Positions 22,627-33,816 of a stretch of DNA of 64,000 nucleotides are shown piece after piece (position 1 is the stretch's first letter; each line of letters begins with the position of its first letter). The DNA is from Ceratodon purpureus (lineage: Eukaryota > Streptophyta > Bryopsida > Pseudoditrichales > Ditrichaceae). The position numbers were made by a program, and so were the translations under genes. The notes beneath the pieces were generated by a model. That model worked only from the letters and a program-made list of their open reading frames with translations. It had not been told where the DNA came from and searched no databases. Location: the NCBI GenBank assembly GCA_014871385.1, contig CM026431.1, forward strand, positions 11,065,594 through 11,129,593. The letters run 5' to 3'.

Positions 22627-25600
22627 ATGGAGATCGAGAATGAATTTATTATGTCACAAGATGGCTACGCATCCATTGATTTTACTTTGCTGGATCGGCC
22701 AAACAACAAGTACGTGCATTTCGTGATGTAGCTGAGTATTTTGGTTCTCAGTTCTACTGAAATTTGGGGTGCAATCACTGTTGTAATACAGAGCTGTGGG
22801 TTTATGCTTTACTGTCCTAGGTCTTCAGTGATTGCGACGGGTGGATATTCGTTTTGTGTTCGCAGCAAATTGCGTATGTTAATATTTCGATTTGTTTACC
22901 TCGAATTAGAATGTAGTGTCGGAAAATGTAAGGTTTTTGTAGTATTATCTCGCAGAGTGCACAAGACTGTCCAGTTTGGTGAGTAGGAGGTTTGTGCCGT
23001 TCAATTTCACCTCTTACACGCACTTATTTCCCACATTGCTCTGTTCTGTAGCATTGCGTCGGCACCGGAGGCCACAGCTGTCCTACTTCCAGGTGACTAC
23101 ATGATTTTACACTAGTTTTTATGAATCGAAATTCCGTAGTACAATTCAGAAGCACCTTAGTTGTTTATTTGTCTAATGCAGTTATGTAATTTTAAATAGT
23201 TCTGGAAGATCTGATAGTGTTAGCGGAAAACTATATCTCGCTGACTGTTAATATTCGTTGCGGTTCGAAGATGAGCATGCGACAGATTCATCCTTTCCTT
23301 CATTCGACCTCTTAGACGGTTCGGGAGTGGTTGGTTCTTATGGATATGCAGGCGAAGGAGACGATAATCAGCCTTTGGAGCAGTCGAGGTTAGTCAGCGT
23401 TATCTTCTGGCAGTTCTACTATGGGAGTTGTGCACATCGTTCTATTACTATTTCGTCAAGTCGGGCCGGAAACCAGCTGTCATATTGTTTGATTCAGGAC
23501 TTGCGTGTCTTGTCTCAGCAACATTCAGCCATGTCTTTAGGGTTCAAGTGCTTTGGTTTCTCGCTTTAGGCTTGTCCCTTGGGTCTTTGGTAACTGGTTC
23601 CCTATATATGATTTGTTTAGTGCGGCTTGTGTACAACAATTTAAACATATTAGCCTCTGTCTGCCGTTTCATTGCTTGCAATTTGAATATTGGCTCTTAA
23701 AAACCAGTTTAATTTGTAGTGGTCGAAAGATTTAAGATGGGTTTCTGAATTTGTTTGTAAGTTTGGTTTACAGTTCCTCTTGTATTAACGAGGACATTTG
23801 GTATTTTGTTGAACAATTGCGTGAGGCAGTTTCTCATCAGCTTTATCTGTGCATCCGTTGCCTTCAGGGATGGTGCTGAGAAAGATTTTTACAAGGAACA
23901 AGCAATGCATTCAAGTGCTGATGTATTGAATCGAGCAACCTTTCTGTTTCAATTTCTTCGAATCCTTTTTATATTTGAAGGTTATATGATGCAGCTTGTT
24001 GGATTCTTAATGGTTTGGAGTACTTTTTCATCAAGTGTGCGGTAAGTTGAGGTTGTGATGAGTGTTTGTGCGAGGGATGGTGCAGAATGGAGTGGGAGCT
24101 AGCAACACGGAGTACGCTGAATACCAGATTTCTCAATCAGTGCCAAAGCCTGTTTCTAGTGTTGATTTTTTTGCTAAAAATCAAGCACCTCAGCAACAAG
24201 TGCAGCAGTCGCAGCTGAATTTATTTGGTAATGATGGCGGCGAGGAAAATCAGGAGTTCTTTGAGTCTGGTCAAGCCTCTCAGCAGCCTCAGCCGACAGC
24301 TAATAGCTGGTGGGCGCCTGATAATGCCTGGGTAGCAAATAACAATCAGAGAGATCAGTCCCAGGTGTACAACTGGGCAGCAATGACTGAAGAGCAAAGG
24401 AGATCAATGCGGATGAAGATGGGGGTTCCTCAAACTGGCTCGGAGTACCCAGGAGCCATGTATTCAATGCAGCAAGCAGTAAATAGTGATCCGACTCCCT
24501 CAATGTACTCCTTCTTGCCCACAAACACTCATCAGCTTCACAAGATGCCTCAGCAGGCTGATGCAGGTATGAATGCGTCTAGAGTACAGGCCCTTCAGAG
24601 TTCCTCAACCGGGAAGAATCCTCAGTATGATTTCCCGGGGCTTTTAAACGGATCTGGATATCAACAGGCCGGAAATCTTGCACAAAACATGGGTCTTATT
24701 GAGCAACAGCGATATAGAGCTATGATGCAAGAAGCTAACGGCAGAGAACAGCAAATGCGAATGCAAGAAGCCAGGAATCGTGAGCAGCAGCTTCGAATGC
24801 AGGAAGCCAGCACTAGGGAGCAGCATCTCAGAGAGCAGCATCTTAGAGAGCAGCATCTTAGAGACCAGCAGCTTCGAGAACAGCAGCTCAGGGAGCAGCA
24901 GCTTAGAGAGCAGCAGCAGATTAGGGAGCAGCAGCTTAGAGAGCAGCAGGTTAGGGAGCAGCAGCTTCGAGAACAGCAGGTTCGGGAGCAACAGATTAGG
25001 GAGCAGCAGCTTAGGGAGCAGCAACTTCGGGAGCAGCAGGTTCGGGAGCAGCAGGTTCGAGAGCAGCAACTTAGGGAGCAGCAGCTTAGGGAGCAGCAGC
25101 TTAGGGATCAACAGCTTCGAGAGCAGCAGCTTCGTTTGCAAGAAGCTAACAGCAGGGAACAGCAGCTTCGGATGCAAGACGCGGGCAATAGGGAGCAGCA
25201 GCTTCGTCTGCAGGGGCAGCAGAATCAGAGCTTCAGCAAGTATGACAATCAGAATATTGAAGTCTCACCGCTAAAGGTTAGTGACTATGACTTCTTGGGT
25301 GGTGCTGAGTACACGATGAAGGGACAACCTCAGTCTGAGGTCAGGCAGCAGCTTAATGAAGGTGACGCTCAGTTGTGGAGGCAGCAGCAGCAACGGCAGC
25401 AGCAGCTTCCAGCACGGCAACAGCCTCGTCAATTTAACACATATGCCAACAACACTTATGAGGATATGCATCAGCGTCAACAAGCTCAGGTGTGCTACTC
25501 TAAATTGATCTGCTCAAATCTCCATAGTACTTGTTACTCTCATATATACCATTTCAAACCAGTGAATGCTAGGGATGGTTCCTGTGCATGCAGGAAGTTC

Positions 25601-28600
25601 AAGAAACGCTGACTAAGAGATGTTTGTCATCAGTGAGGAATGCTGTGCTCTCTGCTTTTTGGTGTCGTGAAAGTATTGGCAGGGGACAGACGTCCTCCGA
25701 GGCATTGTTCTTTGCAATCTTTTTCATTATGGAATGTTGTTGTCGTGAGTGTTAGAAAAGGTTTTGAAGTAATTAGTACTGCATTTATCCCTTCTCTAAT
25801 TCTATTGTTGAAAATGGTTTAGTGTATACTGCCACAGCTGAATTTGCATTGAAGAGACTGAACCGTCCATCAACCATTCCTTTTTCATGATGCGAGTCCA
25901 GTGGATTAGTTTGCAGCTTACTGCTTAATTGTAGCTGACAAACTTTGTTTCTGATTTTCCAGGTTAGACAACGTTTGCAGCATCAGGCTCAACAGCAACA
26001 ATTACTTGCAGGAAATCAGAATCAAGCTTCTGGGAATCAGTTTCAAGCGTTCCTTGGTGAAGGTTCCTTACAAGATCTACCGCAAGTGATGCAACAACAG
26101 CCTGAGCGTGTGAACTCTCCTCAGACCAGTGCAGAGGGACGCAATGCTTTTGTTCCTCCTAACGTGCAGGCAGTGAACCAAAACACTGCTGGGAGCCTTA
26201 TGTATAACCCGCAGAATGAGGCTGGAGCTGGTCAGGGTTCCATCAATTACCTTTTGGGGCAAGACAATAGTTTCAGCTGGCATCAATTGGCTATTAAAGC
26301 TTCAGGTCTTGATCAATCTATGCATGGGTCTGCTGCCAGCAGTGGTAAGGCAGGTCAGCAGTCAAACCCTTATGTGAATGCACATGGAGGGGCAATACCA
26401 GGTTTCTTGGGCGGAATGGGCAAACAACCGGCTCCTGCGGCGCAAATCAATAGGCCTATTCCCCGTAACCTTGGAGCAGGGCCGTCGCCTTTGTTTGGGG
26501 TGGAAGGTCGGCCAGAAGGTCAAGATCATCAGGCATCGAAGTCCAAAATGTTATTTGGACAAGCAATGCCGCAGCAGCAGCAACAACAGCCACAGCAGCC
26601 ATCTCAGGCAGCGAAACACATGCAAGGATTTCCTAGTAATTCTCACCAAGGCAACTACATGCCAAACAGCAGGCAGGGTTTAGAAGAAGCACAGAGACGT
26701 CATCAACAGAATCTGAGAGGAAGTCATGTTCAGCAAGATGGGGCCCCTCATGTCAAGCTATTTGCTCAAAGTCTGACCTCCATGGATCCTATTCAGCAGC
26801 AGCAGCAGCAGCAGCATTTGATGGCAGCCGGCAGAAATGCTCAAAATCCACAGAGTCGTCACGCAAATATAATGCAGCAATCAGCACTAAATATGACACA
26901 AGAAAGGAATTCTCACCTGACAGCTAATCCTGGACACCATTTTCAGCAAGGAGTTAATCAGGCAAGTGGCTCGTTCTTGCATAATGCAACTGATAGGAAA
27001 CAACAACCTATGTGGAACAACTATGAAATAGAGCCAGATGCATCGCAGGTTGAGGCTCCAGTGATGTTGCCTGGTAATGCTGATCCGTTGCTCAAGAGTA
27101 ATAGCTGGTCTGCTGGGAGTGAAGGCCATCCTGTTCCTGACTCTGATAACTCATTGGCCTTCGAGAGGTCAAAGATGCAGCAGAATGTATGGGGTGTTCA
27201 CAGTGTTCAACCCAGTAATTCTCAGTCATCTGGTGATATTGGTTCGGGACATCATAATACGCAAAGTGGCTCCGTCGTTCAACAGGGCACTCCCAAGTCC
27301 ACGGGTGGACAGCCTTTGGCTAATCAGGCAAATGGTGGAATTATGCACCAGAGTTCTTTACAGTCAGGGGCGCCAATGTTGGAACTATCTGAGCTGGATG
27401 CTAATGGGAGACAACAAGAGTTACAGAATTCTCAGGAGGACACCAATTGGCGTAATCACAGTTTGTTGCAGGCAAGCCCTCAACAATCCGCAGCTACGAA
27501 TGCTTCTCTTCAGGCATTTACGGATACGGATCGTGCGCAGACTAGCTGGAAGAGCTTGTGGCAAGGCGTGCAAAATTCAGGAAACCCTAGTCAGCTGGCT
27601 GAGACAGAGAAAGGGCCGCAGAATACATTATGGGGGCAAAACAATTCTCATGCGGCAGGGTCCCAACCCGAGTTGTCCAATGGTCCGAAGGCAAGAATGG
27701 CATTGAATGGGTGGGGTGGTGCCCAAGGCCCTATGCAGGCTGACGTGAGCCGGGAAAGTCAACAAGCCTCTAGAATTGAGCAACAGGTAATGCTCTCTGG
27801 GAGCCCCCAGCCTGCTCAAAGCTTCCAAGATGTTGAAGGAAGACAGCAATTGAGCAATCAAGGTCCCAGTTTCCAGGAGGCATTGAGTCAGGCATCTTTA
27901 AGCGACAATGATCCTAGCTCAACAAGCCAGCACGTCGATCAGAGTATTCAGAAGGCAACTTCATTTGCTCATCCAGTCGATAGAGATGGAAATGCCGTTA
28001 ATTCCTCGGATCCTGCAGGCCATAGTTCCAGTAGTAAAGAGCCCATACGTTATTCCAATTATTCGGTGGATCATCAGACATCATTGAACAAGGGTAACTT
28101 GCAGAATCAGGGAAATATTAATGCTTGGACATCTGATACGAGGCAAAGATTTGATGGTACATCGGTTCCAGTTCTGGATAGTAGCGGCCACCAGGAGGGC
28201 AGAGTACAGCTACAGCTAAGCAACCAGCAAGCAGAGAATCGGTTCTCATCTTTGATGAATGCAAGAGCTAATATTCAAGAGGAGTTTACAGGGGCCCAAC
28301 CACGTCGGGCAATGACTGCAGTGCCGGGCTATGCACACCAAAATAGTAATGAAAGACCTGCTTTATTGAATGGCGCCACAGAGGGGGCTATGGCCGGCTG
28401 GACACATGGTCAAATGGCTGCCAATCAGATGCGACTCCAACAGCCAAATCTTGCAGGAAGAGCTTTGCAGACAAGCAACGTCGCTGGGAATGTGGGGAAG
28501 GTACAGGTTTCGACATGGGTTCCATTTGAGCATTTTGAGCAACATTTCTTATGTTCTGCAAAATGTGTATGTTTTAAATGTATAACCTGATTCGTGTTTC

Positions 28601-31600
28601 TGAACTTTTTTATTTCAAATAAATGAAGCTATCTCTGAAGGAATTACCAGTAATACTCTAAATTACTTTGAACTCTAAAGCTTCCCAATGCGTTGGAACG
28701 TGATTTTGCAGGAAAGCTTTTTGCCATCAAGACCTGAAAGTGCTGGTGATGAACAGACAAACTACACCAATAGTATGTTAGCGCAGAGAGCACGTTACTC
28801 TGGCCGGAAAGAAGTGGCGGATCCTGGAAGGTAAAGGAGCATCATGTAATCGTTACAGTGCGATAAACTTGCGTATTGTAAGGATTGGGACTCTAGATTA
28901 AAAACTATTGAGTATGCAAACGATAATTGCCACTGGAGGGGAAATGGTCTTTAAATTGCCGGTCCATCAGTACTATGCTGAAGTACTGTAATACCTGATG
29001 GATTTGAATTGCAACTTTAAAAAGAACGAGGTCATCGCGGTCTAGGTTTGTGTACTCCATAATTATTAGTTATCCTGGTCGGTTCACATTTCTTTGGTAT
29101 GCAATTGATGACACATGTTGAACGTGCTACATGCACTTCTTTAATTGCGTACAAACTTCTTTTTTTGCAGGAATACTTTAGAGCTATTACATCAGTCAGA
29201 GCAAGGGGATGAGATTGCAGATGCTCTGGTGGACCAGGAGGGGTCAGCACCGGAGGATAGTGCTGGGCCTGCTGCTACCTCATTAGCACACTTGAGACCT
29301 GGTAAGTTTCAGTACTTCCGAGTTCTCTTGTTCTTAATTGTTCCTTAATGTCAGAGACGCTGTTGTTTATAGTATGATTATAACCATATTATGCTTTATG
29401 CAGGACCTATGGGTGGTTCACCTCTTCAGCGCCCAACTCCCTCGCGAGCAGAATTTATGTCGAGGGAACAGACGGAGCCTCAGCTTCCAAGGAATATGGA
29501 GAACTGGCCTCAAGGCCGGAACCTACAACAGGAGTTTATCAGGGAAGACGTTCGTGCATATGGACAATCTCAAATGCAGGCCCAAATGCAGTCACAAATG
29601 CAGACCCAAATGCAATCTCAAATGCAGTCTCAAATGCAGTCTCAAATGCAGTCCCAAATGCAGTCCCAAATGCAGGCCCAAATGCAGGCTCAGGTCCAGG
29701 CACACAACATGAGAGCGGCCCAGTTACAATCTGAAAACATGCCAAGACCGGGTCAAATGCAGGATCGGGTGGCCATGAATCCTGCTTTTCTTGGTGCAAA
29801 CAGGCATTTTCCTAGTGATATGTCTAGGCAGACAGCTGCTAACATTTACAAGAACCTTAGTGAAGCAGCCAAAATACAGTTTCGACAGCAACTGCACCAA
29901 CAGCAGCTAGCTAACCAGCAGCGAGCTCAACAGAATCAGCGGGCTAGTGTGGCTGTTCATCCAATGGACCAGTCCAATATGTCTTCCGGCATTGACCCGA
30001 GAATAGCTGCGCAGCAGCACATGTCCCGAGTGGGTTACGTGGATAGGCCAGCAATGCCTGCAGGCATGTCACCCGACAAACAGTCCGCAGCAACTGAAAT
30101 GGCTGCCGGTTCACCTGGTCAAGGTGATGTCGGATCGTCTCAAGCCCAAGCTGGGGCCTTGCAGCAGTTGCAGCCAGCGGCTCCTATTGCACCAATAAAC
30201 AAAAAGAGGAAGGAGTTTCCACCACTAGTACCCTGGCGCACTACAATTTCACAAGGATCTACAAATCTTCCAACGACGAGGTTTGTTTACATCGGTTTTC
30301 AGATACTTTTTTCTTTTTTGAGTCCTTTTGCTTCCCTTACTAACTCCTCTTGGTAGTTGGATGCGATAATTTCTGTCGCATTCGCCTACTTGCTTTTTGT
30401 GGCGTTTATTAACAATTGTTACCACAATTTATCAATTATGAGTTTGTATTGATAATATTTATGTGTTGTTTATCCCCCTCATCTGGAACACAGTCTATTA
30501 TACCTAGTGTACCCTTTAACTTCAGAATGCGCATATAGTTTTGGATACAATGGTCATCTTGCTGAATTTATCTCTTGGCTTCCCATTGTTGTGATGTCTA
30601 CAAAGACCACGATCCTGTGATTCTAGTAACCGACTTTTTCTCGTCTGCTGCTTGTTGTGCAGCCGTGCCGAGATGGAGTGGGCTGCAGCAACCAACTCTA
30701 ACCCAGACCAGGTATGTCTGGTTATGGCTGTTGAAGTAGATCCGATTTGTTTCTGTATCATAGTACTTTTCATGATCATCTTGGCCCTAAGGGGATTGGC
30801 AATGTACTATTCCTTATCTGCGTCTGTCTGACTTGCAGGAACGGAACGATGCTGTCGAGACCCTTGATGTTACGGCAATGTGTGTGAAGCGTGCACGGAG
30901 ACGTTTGAAATTTACCACTCAACTCATGCAGCAACTTATACCAGCTCTTCCGTGTCAGCTGTTCAAGGGAAATGGCTTGGATGACTACAAGTCTGCCACT
31001 TTTGTGCTTGCGAAGTTTGCCGTAAGCGAAGCTTGTTGGTTGTCTTCTGGTTTGAGCAGGGGGACCTCTGGTGCTGTTGTTATCGAAGACAGTGCAGAAA
31101 AGAGCAATGGAGACGTTACGCCGTATGTTCCTAAGTTTCTAAAACTCTTGATTCCAGAATCTTAGTTTAGGTTTTACTATTTACTCTATATGTTTTTCTT
31201 AAGAACTTGACCTTTGCTGTGCTAGGAATTCTTTTAAGTTCACATTTGCGATCACTTCTTTATACTCATTGCTGATGATTGTCCAGTTCCTGTGAGATAC
31301 TGTTCTACTGGAGTTCTTATGTTCACTTTTAGAAAACATCGGGTTATCATATAAAGTGTTGGTATTAAATCTTCCTCGGTTTCTGCAGTGTAAAAAGTGA
31401 CCAGCAACTTGCAGTGGTGAAACAAAGCAGCCCACCTACCAGCCAGGTCATGATAAGATTTGAACAGAGAATGATAAATTTTCAGGATGAACTGTCAAGG
31501 CTGGAAAACGCACCCACTGCATTGAAACTCTCAAGGGAGCTGTACGATCTTGACAAGTTGGTTGTTGTGAATCGTATGGCGAGGGTTCATGGTTCTGAGT

Positions 31601-31767
31601 TTTTAGCTGGATTAATCAACCCAACTGGGAGTCCTCGTGGCAAAGTGGAATCACGTGGTGAAGTGCCTGCGATTTCCAACCCTGAGAATGCTTACCCTGA
31701 ACGATTTGTAGCTGCTGTATTTGTTCCTCAAACCATTCCAGATAACTTGATGCTATTTCCATTGTAA
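22627..31767 (+). CDS. Large Gln-rich protein, At5g07940/70/80 (dentin sialophosphoprotein-like) family
   Basis: Twelve coding exons join in phase: 22627-22709, 23052-23092, 23271-23388, 23868-23922, 24086-25489, 25963-28500, 28712-28830, 29171-29301, 29404-30280, 30663-30711, 30839-31122 and 31389-31767, giving 2025 residues. The exon lengths sum to a multiple of three. The core exons are firm; the first four are supported by splice signals and phase only, and the 23922/24086 junction is the weakest. Family signs: VSDYDFLGG followed by a Gln-rich helix (residues about 530-600), VPWRTTISQGS, KRARRRLKFTTQLMQQLIPALP, and at the C-terminus ALKLSRELYDLDKLVVVNRM with ERFVAAVFVPQTIP. In Arabidopsis these are nuclear-type proteins of unclear function. 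The middle is low complexity (Gln, Ser, Asn) with a long REQQL repeat and an MQSQ repeat. No catalytic motif is visible. Confidence 0.8.
24800..25215 (+). repeat. REQQL-coding minisatellite in exon 5
   Basis: About two dozen imperfect copies of a 15-bp unit (roughly CAGCTTAGGGAGCAG) encode tandem (R/D)EQQL/V/I pentapeptides with few interruptions. The product should form one long, highly charged Gln-rich helix or coiled coil. The unit keeps its frame throughout, including one 3-bp insertion near 24916. Confidence 0.9.
29560..29705 (+). repeat. MQSQ-coding 12-bp repeat
   Basis: Eleven or so tandem copies of CAAATGCAGTCT/GCC-type 12-mers encode QMQSQ/QMQAQ repeats inside exon 9 of the Gln-rich gene. 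Adjacent units differ only at silent or Ser/Ala/Thr-changing positions, which points to recent slippage. Confidence 0.9.
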
Positions 31768-32900
31768 CAAAAGGTAGTTTGCCACTTCTGCTTTTATTTA
31801 TACCTCCGCTCATTTCAAATTTTTGTGGTGTTCCTCTCATTTTCTAAGTTCGTCGGGTTGGGGTTAGGAGATTTGCTATATCTTGGAATTCCTGTAGCGT
31901 TTATTTCTGAATGCTTTATGGTTCTTTGTGATTTTGCCACCTTAGTATCGATTATACATTTGGATCATAAATTTGAGTGTGATGTCGAAGGTTGATATTG
32001 TAGGTCACTTAAGTTCTTACTATTCTTTTCATGTTGATCCATTGTGTAAATGTAGTTGGTATGCGAATAGTTATCCAGTTGCATGAATGGTACATCATTT
32101 TCTTATGCCCAATATAATCTCACTTTGTGCAGGAGAAAGTTCGTTTGACAAGGAATGGAATCTCTTTGGTCCACTAGGGGTTATATGGAGGAGCATTCTT
32201 TGGCGTTTATCAAGACTCAGTGTAAGGTATTAGAACAGAAACATGTTTCATATCTTTCAGCTTCCGCTAAAAATGGATACCGATATCATCACCAGTTTCG
32301 GAAGAGTGTCACGCTTGACAAATTTATATCGGCTCTGATTCAGTCTGCTGAGTCATCAAAAATCTCTGGAGTTTTACTAACGGACTTCACTTTGGAGTCT
32401 TCTAGAGCTGAATCTTTTGATACTGGCTCTCACGTGGTGTGGTCATTCACACCTTTGTAAATGTTGTCAAATTTACCATGTTTTGAACAATGTGATCATC
32501 ACTTTTGTTACTATTCTTTGGAAACTTGAGTTTGACATGTCCTCTCGTTGAACTCTTTTTGCCACTTGCATCGTGGAACTGAAACGGAGATGCCCTTTGT
32601 ATCAGTTGATGTCCTTGGGCTCTCTTTTGGTTCAACCCTTCTATGTACTGGATATGGATTTGTATTTTTATTCTTAGAAGATGACAAAAGTAGCAACTCA
32701 TTTCTTCTTTAATAGACATAGAAAATTGAGCTTTATTGTGATTGCTGCTTCAAATTTTGATATGTGATCTTGAAAAAAGAAGGCAGTTTTGAAGACAAGT
32801 GTACTTGATTCTGTTAGAAATTGTACGAATTCGAAACTCTCACCACTACTACATAGTTGAAAGTGAAGATGTAATGAGAAATTTGGGATGAATTGTTCTG
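31768..32900 (+). other. 3' UTR of the Gln-rich gene, with probable intron
   Basis: The stop codon at 31765-31767 is followed after six bases by a plausible donor (AAAAG/GTAGTT, 31774). A matching acceptor TTTGTGCAG lies at 32125-32133. An exon beyond it holds a 101-codon frame (32155-32460) of no recognised family, best read as UTR. The intron is so close to the stop that it would not trigger decay of the message. Confidence 0.4.
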
Positions 32901-33089
32901 TAATATTAAATTTTCGAAGGATTGTTTATTTTTCCTTTTGATTAAATAAATCTTTGTCTATTTGTACATGTTCAAATAAAAATACTTCAACATATTCATA
33001 ATAATACTTTAAAAAACAATTTTTAATATCATTTCAAGATACTATACAATTAATATTTATCATAATGCTAAACATTGGAATTAAGAACC

Positions 33090-33665
33090 TTACCAGAAAA
33101 ACGCAATGAATCAAAAAGGTTGAAAAGGAAAAGAAACTGTACCAAGAAAGGAAAAAGCAGTTTTAAAGAGGGAAAATTTAGAAATAACATCGGGATGGAT
33201 TCGAGTAATACGGAAGTGTTTGAAAAGATGAATATCCAGAAAAGTTGAATTAAAGTAAGAGGGAAGAAGGAAAAGGCAAAGGATGGAAGAAAAACCGAAC
33301 AGAAGAGAAAGAAATGCGAAACGGCCATAAAAACACAATGGCACAAAGAAAAAGTAAACATCACAAAATTGAAAAGGAAAAAGCCACAGGAGAAAAGAAA
33401 ACAACACAGAGGAGAAGAAAAAAGAAAAAGGGGGAAAATGAGAAGAGACAGAAGAGACGCAAGGAGAAATGAAAAAGGAGAAGAGAAATAAAAGCGAATA
33501 CGAAAAAGAAAAGTGAAGAGGATGGAGACTAGTAGTGAAGGGGAGAAAGAAAAATGAGATTAAGAAAGAAAAGTAGAGGAGGAACGATCAGGAGAATGGG
33601 AAGGAGAGAAAGAAAACTGAAGCGGAGAAAGAAAAGTAGAGACGAAAAGGAAAAGGAAGCAGGTC
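33090..33665 (+). repeat. Purine-rich tract upstream of RPSA
   Basis: Nearly 600 bp in which the plus strand is mostly A and G, in runs such as GAAAAAGGGGGAAAATGAGAA and repeated AGAAAGAAAA-type units. It ends in the 5' leader of RPSA. Minus-strand frames here give hydrophobic FLF-rich products that are artefacts of the bias. Confidence 0.85.
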
Positions 33666-33816
33666 TGAGCGCATCTTTAGGGTTGGATGCGGGGAGAGGC
33701 TTGCGCAGGGTTGGGTTGAGAAGGCGAGCAAGGCGACGCAAGCATTCCTTTTCGCAGCTGCATCGCCAGCCTTCGACCCCCGACTCCCCCTGTGTGCACG
33801 CCCCCCGCACGCCACC

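Noticed and set aside
24644-25177. Minus-strand frame of 177 codons (LLLPKLLLP repeats)
   Set aside because: It is the antisense reading of the REQQL repeat array.
32155-32460. 101-codon plus frame after the Gln-rich gene
   Set aside because: No family motif, lies in the probable 3' UTR after a splice acceptor; kept only as UTR.
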